Assembly: GCF_001984175.1 (NCBI RefSeq)
Contig: NZ_MTQP01000066.1
Location: forward strand, 496,001-560,000
Source: Saccharothrix sp. ALI-22-I
Lineage (GTDB): Bacteria > Actinomycetota > Actinomycetes > Mycobacteriales > Pseudonocardiaceae
DNA length: 64,000 nucleotides
Reading direction: 5' to 3'
Shown: positions 60,665 through 64,000 of the stretch, piece after piece
How positions within the stretch are numbered: the stretch's first letter is position 1
Layout: every line of letters starts with the position of its first letter
The notes under the pieces: generated by a model
Seen by the model: the letters and a program-made list of their open reading frames with translations, nothing else
Told to the model about the DNA's origin: nothing
Databases searched by the model: none
Translations under genes and position numbers: made by a program

Positions 60665-62401
60665 TCACGGCACGGGCAGCGTGATGCGGAACGTCGTACC
60701 GGCACCGGGTTCGCTGGACACCGACACCGTCCCGCCGTGCGCCTCCACCAGGTGCCGGGTGATCGCCAGACCCAGGCCGCTGCCGCCGGTCGTGCGGCTG
60801 CGGGACTTGTCGGCCCGCCAGAACCGGTCGAACAGGTGGGGCAGGTCGTCCGGCGCGATGCCGACCCCGGTGTCGACCACCTCGATCACGACCCCCTGGT
60901 CCAACCGGCCCTCGACGGACACCGTGCCGCCCGCCGGCGTGTAGCGGATCGCGTTGGTGACCAGGTTCTCCACCGCCTGGCGCAACCGCACCGGGTCGGC
61001 GACCAGGAACAGCTCCCCCTCGATCCGCGCGCTCACGGTGACCTCGCGGTTCGTCGCGTGCGCGGCCACCACCTGCTCGACCACGTCGGCCGCGTCGATC
61101 GGCTCCGGGTGCAGGCGCAACGTGCCCGCGTCGGCCTGCGCCAGGTCGTGCAGGTCGTCCACGAGGCGTTGCAGCACCAGCGATTCCTCCAACAGCAGCG
61201 CCACCAGCCGCTGATCGGTCGCCGCGACACCGTCCTGGGCCGCCTCCAGCCACCCGGTGACGTTGCTCAACGGCGTGCGCAGCTCGTGCGCGACATCGCC
61301 GACCAGCGCCTGGCGTTGCCGCTCGGTGTCGGCGAGCTTGGCCGACATGGTGTTGAACGACCGGGCCAACCCGCCGATCTCGCCCTTCGCCGCCGTCACC
61401 CGGACCTCCCGGTCGCCCGCGCCCATCCGCCGGGTCGCGGCGGTGAGCGCGCGGATCGGCCGGACGAGGTGGTTCGCCGTCAGCCAGGAGGCGAGCCCGG
61501 CCAGGGCGAGGATGCCGAGCGCCGTCCACGTGATGCGCGTGACGCCCGCGGTGGACAGGTCGATGGTCGGCGGTTCCGCTCCGGTCGGGGCGGTCAGGAA
61601 CAGCAGGGCGGGCGGTGCGACGTACGGCGCGAGCTGTTCCCGCCGTGCCGAGGCCAGGCACTCCGCTTCCTCGGGCGATGCCTCCGCCCACGGCGAGCGT
61701 TGCCAGTCCGGTTTGGTGGTCGCGATCCACGGCAGGAACGGGGGCAACTCCACGTTCGGCGTGCGGCCGAGGCAGTCCCTGAGCAGCTCGATCAGCTCGG
61801 CGCTCGCCTTCTGCTCGGTCGGCGTCGGCTCGTACAGCAGTTCGTCGACGGCGCAGTCCATCGACGTCGGCCTCCGGCTCTGGCTCTGCCCGCGCAACAC
61901 CGGACGTCCGCTCGACTCCACGACGACGGTCCGCCCGTCGCAATCGGCGACCGCCTGCGCCCGTGCGCGCAGTTTGTCGCTCTCCTCCTGGGTGAGCTTG
62001 AACGGGCCCACGGCGCGCGGGTCGATCTCGTCCACCTCGACGGGTTTGAGCACCGGGTTCACGTTCAGCGGGTCCACCACCACGGTGGGGTTGACCGGGA
62101 GCTGTGGTGAGCCCGCGTCACCGGAGTCCGCGATGGTCTTGCGATCCCACGCGGTCAACGCGATCCGCCGGCCGGTCTCCCGCGCAATGGTGTCCACTGT
62201 GGACTCGACGCCCGACCAGTCCGGGTTGGCCGCCGCGTACCCGAGCAGCCGGTCGTAGATCGAGGCGTCGGTGGCCAGGGCCTCGCCCTGCTCCTGCCGG
62301 ATGCTGCCGGTGGTGGCCTGGGTGGCGAGCCAGGCGGTGACGGCGATGGACGAGCCCGCGATCAGCAGGGACACCGCGAAGAAGCGGAAGAGCAGACTCA
62401 T
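60665..62401 (-). CDS. Membrane sensor histidine kinase
   Basis: 578 residues. TM1 at about 7-27, a large external sensor region (28-~275) with several Cys, TM2, a HAMP linker (LVRPIRALTAATRRMGAGDR), HisKA with His372 in DVAHELRTPLSNV, and HATPase_c (NLVTNAIRYTP, DTGVGIAPDDL, GSGLGLAI). The ATG overlaps the stop of the response-regulator gene (ATGA), so they are a cognate pair. Stimulus unknown; the Cys-containing extracellular domain could sense redox or envelope state. Confidence 0.92.
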   Translation of the reverse strand: MSLLFRFFAVSLLIAGSSIAVTAWLATQATTGSIRQEQGEALATDASIYDRLLGYAAANPDWSGVESTVDTIARETGRRIALTAWDRKTIADSGDAGSPQLPVNPTVVVDPLNVNPVLKPVEVDEIDPRAVGPFKLTQEESDKLRARAQAVADCDGRTVVVESSGRPVLRGQSQSRRPTSMDCAVDELLYEPTPTEQKASAELIELLRDCLGRTPNVELPPFLPWIATTKPDWQRSPWAEASPEEAECLASARREQLAPYVAPPALLFLTAPTGAEPPTIDLSTAGVTRITWTALGILALAGLASWLTANHLVRPIRALTAATRRMGAGDREVRVTAAKGEIGGLARSFNTMSAKLADTERQRQALVGDVAHELRTPLSNVTGWLEAAQDGVAATDQRLVALLLEESLVLQRLVDDLHDLAQADAGTLRLHPEPIDAADVVEQVVAAHATNREVTVSARIEGELFLVADPVRLRQAVENLVTNAIRYTPAGGTVSVEGRLDQGVVIEVVDTGVGIAPDDLPHLFDRFWRADKSRSRTTGGSGLGLAITRHLVEAHGGTVSVSSEPGAGTTFRITLPVP

Positions 62402-63063
62402 ACGAGCTTGTAGCCGATCCCGTAGACGGTCAGCAGCCGACGCGGCCGGCGCGGGTCGTGCTCGATCTTGCGGCGCAGCTTCACGATGTGCACGTCCACG
62501 GTCCGCTCGGTGGTGAAACCGTCCTGGAGCAGCTGGCCGCGGGTGAACACCCGGTGCGGTTGGGCGGCCAACGTCGACAGCAGCCGGAACTCCATCGGCG
62601 TCAGGCCCACCGGCTCGCCCGCCAACGTGACCTCGTGCCGGATCGGGTCCACCACGATGTCCCCGACCTTCAGCACGGCCGCGTTCGTGGTGCGGGCACG
62701 TCCGGCGCGGCGCAGGATGGTGCGGACCCGCGCGACGAGTTGGCGCGGCCGGAACGGCTTGGTCACGTAGTCGTCCGCGCCCAGGTCGAACCCGAGCAGC
62801 ACGTCGTCCTCGGCCGACCGGGCGGTGAGCAGCACGATCGGCACGTCCGAGTCGGCGCGCAGCACGCGGACCACATCCAGGCCGTCCACGACTGGCATCA
62901 TCACGTCGAGCACCAATAGGTCGGGGTTGCGCCGGCGCGCCTCGTCGATCGCGGAGCGGCCGTCGTGCACGACCACCACCGAGTGCCCGTCGTGCTCCAG
63001 GTAGCGGCGGACGAGTTCCGCCTGGTGGGGGTTGTCCTCGGCGACGAGGATGTGGGCGCACAC
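62398..63063 (-). CDS. OmpR/PhoB-family response regulator
   Basis: 221 residues. Receiver with the acidic pair in VAEDN, Asp53 in LLVLDVMMP, Thr in VLLTARS and Lys in TKPFRP; C-terminal winged helix (LTPMEFRLLSTLAAQPHRVF, TVDVHIVKLRRKI, VYGIGYKLV). GTG 63063 was chosen because the receiver strand starts there, and CATACT lies seven bases upstream, consistent with a leaderless transcript. ATG 63093 is the alternative. Partner of the overlapping kinase gene. Confidence 0.92.
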   Translation of the reverse strand: MCAHILVAEDNPHQAELVRRYLEHDGHSVVVVHDGRSAIDEARRRNPDLLVLDVMMPVVDGLDVVRVLRADSDVPIVLLTARSAEDDVLLGFDLGADDYVTKPFRPRQLVARVRTILRRAGRARTTNAAVLKVGDIVVDPIRHEVTLAGEPVGLTPMEFRLLSTLAAQPHRVFTRGQLLQDGFTTERTVDVHIVKLRRKIEHDPRRPRRLLTVYGIGYKLV

Positions 63064-63142
63064 GAGGGGCAGTATGCCGACCTTCACGGCCATCGAGCAG
63101 GACGGCAACAGGTTCTTCACAGTTGGTGTCGATCTTGGAGTC

Positions 63143-63955
63143 ATGAACGTCCGCACGCTCCTGCTCGCCTGCGCCGTCACCGCCCTGGTGCTGACCGGCT
63201 TCCAGTTCGCGGGCGAACGCACCACCGCCGAGTCCGCTGTCACCGCCACACAGGCGACCACGACCACCACTACGGCGGCCCGGACAACGACGACCACCAC
63301 CACGACCACTACCACTACCACTACCAAGCGGATCTACGCGTCCAGTTCGGATCTGCCCGACGGCGGCCCGATCCCGACGGACGGCAGCGGGACGTTCCAC
63401 GCCGTGCCGGGGTCGTCGCCGGTCGTCGGAACGGGGTACGCGCGCACCTACGCGGTGGAGGTCGAGGACGGCGTGGTCTTCGACGAGCAGGCGTTCGGCG
63501 CGTTCGTGCAGGAGACGCTGTCCGACCCGCGCGGCTGGACGGCACGCGGTGACGTGGCGTTCCAACGGGTGTCCGGGCCGGCCGCCATCCGGGTCCGGCT
63601 GACCTCGCAGAACACCGCCCGCGCGGTGTGCGGCTTCCAGATCCCGGTGGACGTGTCCTGCCGCAACGGCGGTCTGGTGCACCTCAGCGCGGCCCGCTGG
63701 GTGCGTGGCGCGGTCGCGTTCGACGGCGACCTGGACTCCTACCGGCGTTACCTGGTCAACCACGAGGTGGGGCACGCGCTGGGCGAAGGCCACCGCCCCT
63801 GTCCGGCGCCCGGCGCGCCCGCGCCGGTGATGATGCAGCAGACGTTCAGCACGTCGAACGACGAGGTGGCGGCCATCATCGCGGGCGCGCCGCAGGGCGT
63901 GGTGATCCCGGTGGACGGCAAGGTCTGTCGCCCGAACGGGTGGCCGTTCCCCTAG
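63143..63955 (+). CDS. Secreted DUF3152 metallopeptidase-like protein
   Basis: 270 residues. An N-terminal signal or anchor (about 1-28), then a long Thr tract (about 39-61, broken by AAR) acting as a cell-wall-spanning linker, then the DUF3152 domain with HEVGHALGEGH, a zinc-peptidase-like HExxHxxGxxH. Typical of actinobacterial surface proteins of unknown substrate. It is divergent from the two-component genes, 80 bases from the regulator start. The ACC/ACT repeats are prone to length variation. Confidence 0.87.
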   Translation: MNVRTLLLACAVTALVLTGFQFAGERTTAESAVTATQATTTTTTAARTTTTTTTTTTTTTTKRIYASSSDLPDGGPIPTDGSGTFHAVPGSSPVVGTGYARTYAVEVEDGVVFDEQAFGAFVQETLSDPRGWTARGDVAFQRVSGPAAIRVRLTSQNTARAVCGFQIPVDVSCRNGGLVHLSAARWVRGAVAFDGDLDSYRRYLVNHEVGHALGEGHRPCPAPGAPAPVMMQQTFSTSNDEVAAIIAGAPQGVVIPVDGKVCRPNGWPFP

Positions 63956-63961
63956 GTCCTC

Positions 63962-64000
63962 CTAAACCTCGATCGTCTTGGGCGCCGCACGCATGCTGAA
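63962..64000 (-). CDS. 3' end of a minus-strand gene entering from the right
   Basis: The last 12 codons read FSMRAAPKTIEV followed by TAG at 63962, seven bases from the convergent DUF3152 stop. Too little to identify the product. Confidence 0.4.
   Translation of the reverse strand, partial: FSMRAAPKTIEV

Noticed and set aside
63240-63330. Poly-valine protein start on the minus strand for the response regulator
   Set aside because: It is the complement of the poly-Thr tract of the DUF3152 gene; the regulator starts at 63063 or 63093.

Overview
The window is high-GC (about 70%) actinomycete chromosome. Gene families, strong GC bias at third codon positions, secreted glycoside hydrolases, an F420-type (Ddn-like) enzyme and many pathway regulators suggest a filamentous actinomycete, perhaps Pseudonocardiales. 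That placement is inference from gene content; no 16S or single-copy phylogenetic marker is present. I see no rRNA, CRISPR array, insertion sequence, integrase or phage structural gene.

Layout. 0-10.9 kb: a methyltransferase cut by the left edge, then a minus-strand block of five regulators: PucR-like, PAS-LuxR, and three tandem large ATP-binding LuxR (LAL) proteins, the middle one without its DNA-binding domain. Three LALs plus one PAS-LuxR resemble the regulator sets of polyene macrolide clusters, so a biosynthetic cluster may continue to the left. 11.3-14.5 kb: IclR regulator, a wrecked idonate/gluconate dehydrogenase locus, a lone winged-helix protein and a GH32-like hydrolase. 15-17.6 kb: an orphan lantibiotic-dehydratase (LanB) homologue flanked by strong hairpins. 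17.7-24.2 kb: ArsR regulator, SnoaL-like lipoprotein, SDR, orphan response regulator, MmuM, a SelW-like protein and several gene fragments. 24.6-30.7 kb: a cytoplasmic-looking metzincin with a small partner, a secreted GH10-CBM2 xylanase, and an XRE regulator with an SDR.

30.7-40.3 kb is catabolic: pobA and a PcaF-type thiolase divergent from an IclR regulator, then a five-gene operon (SDR, amidohydrolase, MaoC hydratase, MFS carrier, acyl-CoA synthetase). 40.6-48.1 kb is a sugar-uptake and hydrolysis operon: LacI repressor with two matching palindromic operators, two permeases, a binding lipoprotein, GH35 and GH5, plausibly for galactan or arabinogalactan. 48.2-55.2 kb: YggT, fragments of three or more genes, HtpG, broken RNA-repair genes (RNA ligase and EEP/2H protein), dTDP-glucose dehydratase and its GntR neighbour. 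55.29-55.63 kb: four tightly packed tRNA genes, two Gln and two with leucine anticodons but short variable loops. 55.7-64 kb: a 32-codon ORF, a fused DppBC permease with its binding protein behind a Zur-like palindrome, a broken sortase-anchored protein, a pentapeptide protein, a two-component system and a DUF3152 protein.

A theme runs through the window: at least nine loci look like remnants joined by short deletions (start of one gene fused out of frame to the end of another, or an internal block missing). This looks like erosion of accessory chromosome, but assembly error must be excluded. Family assignments come from recognising motifs by eye; no database search was possible.
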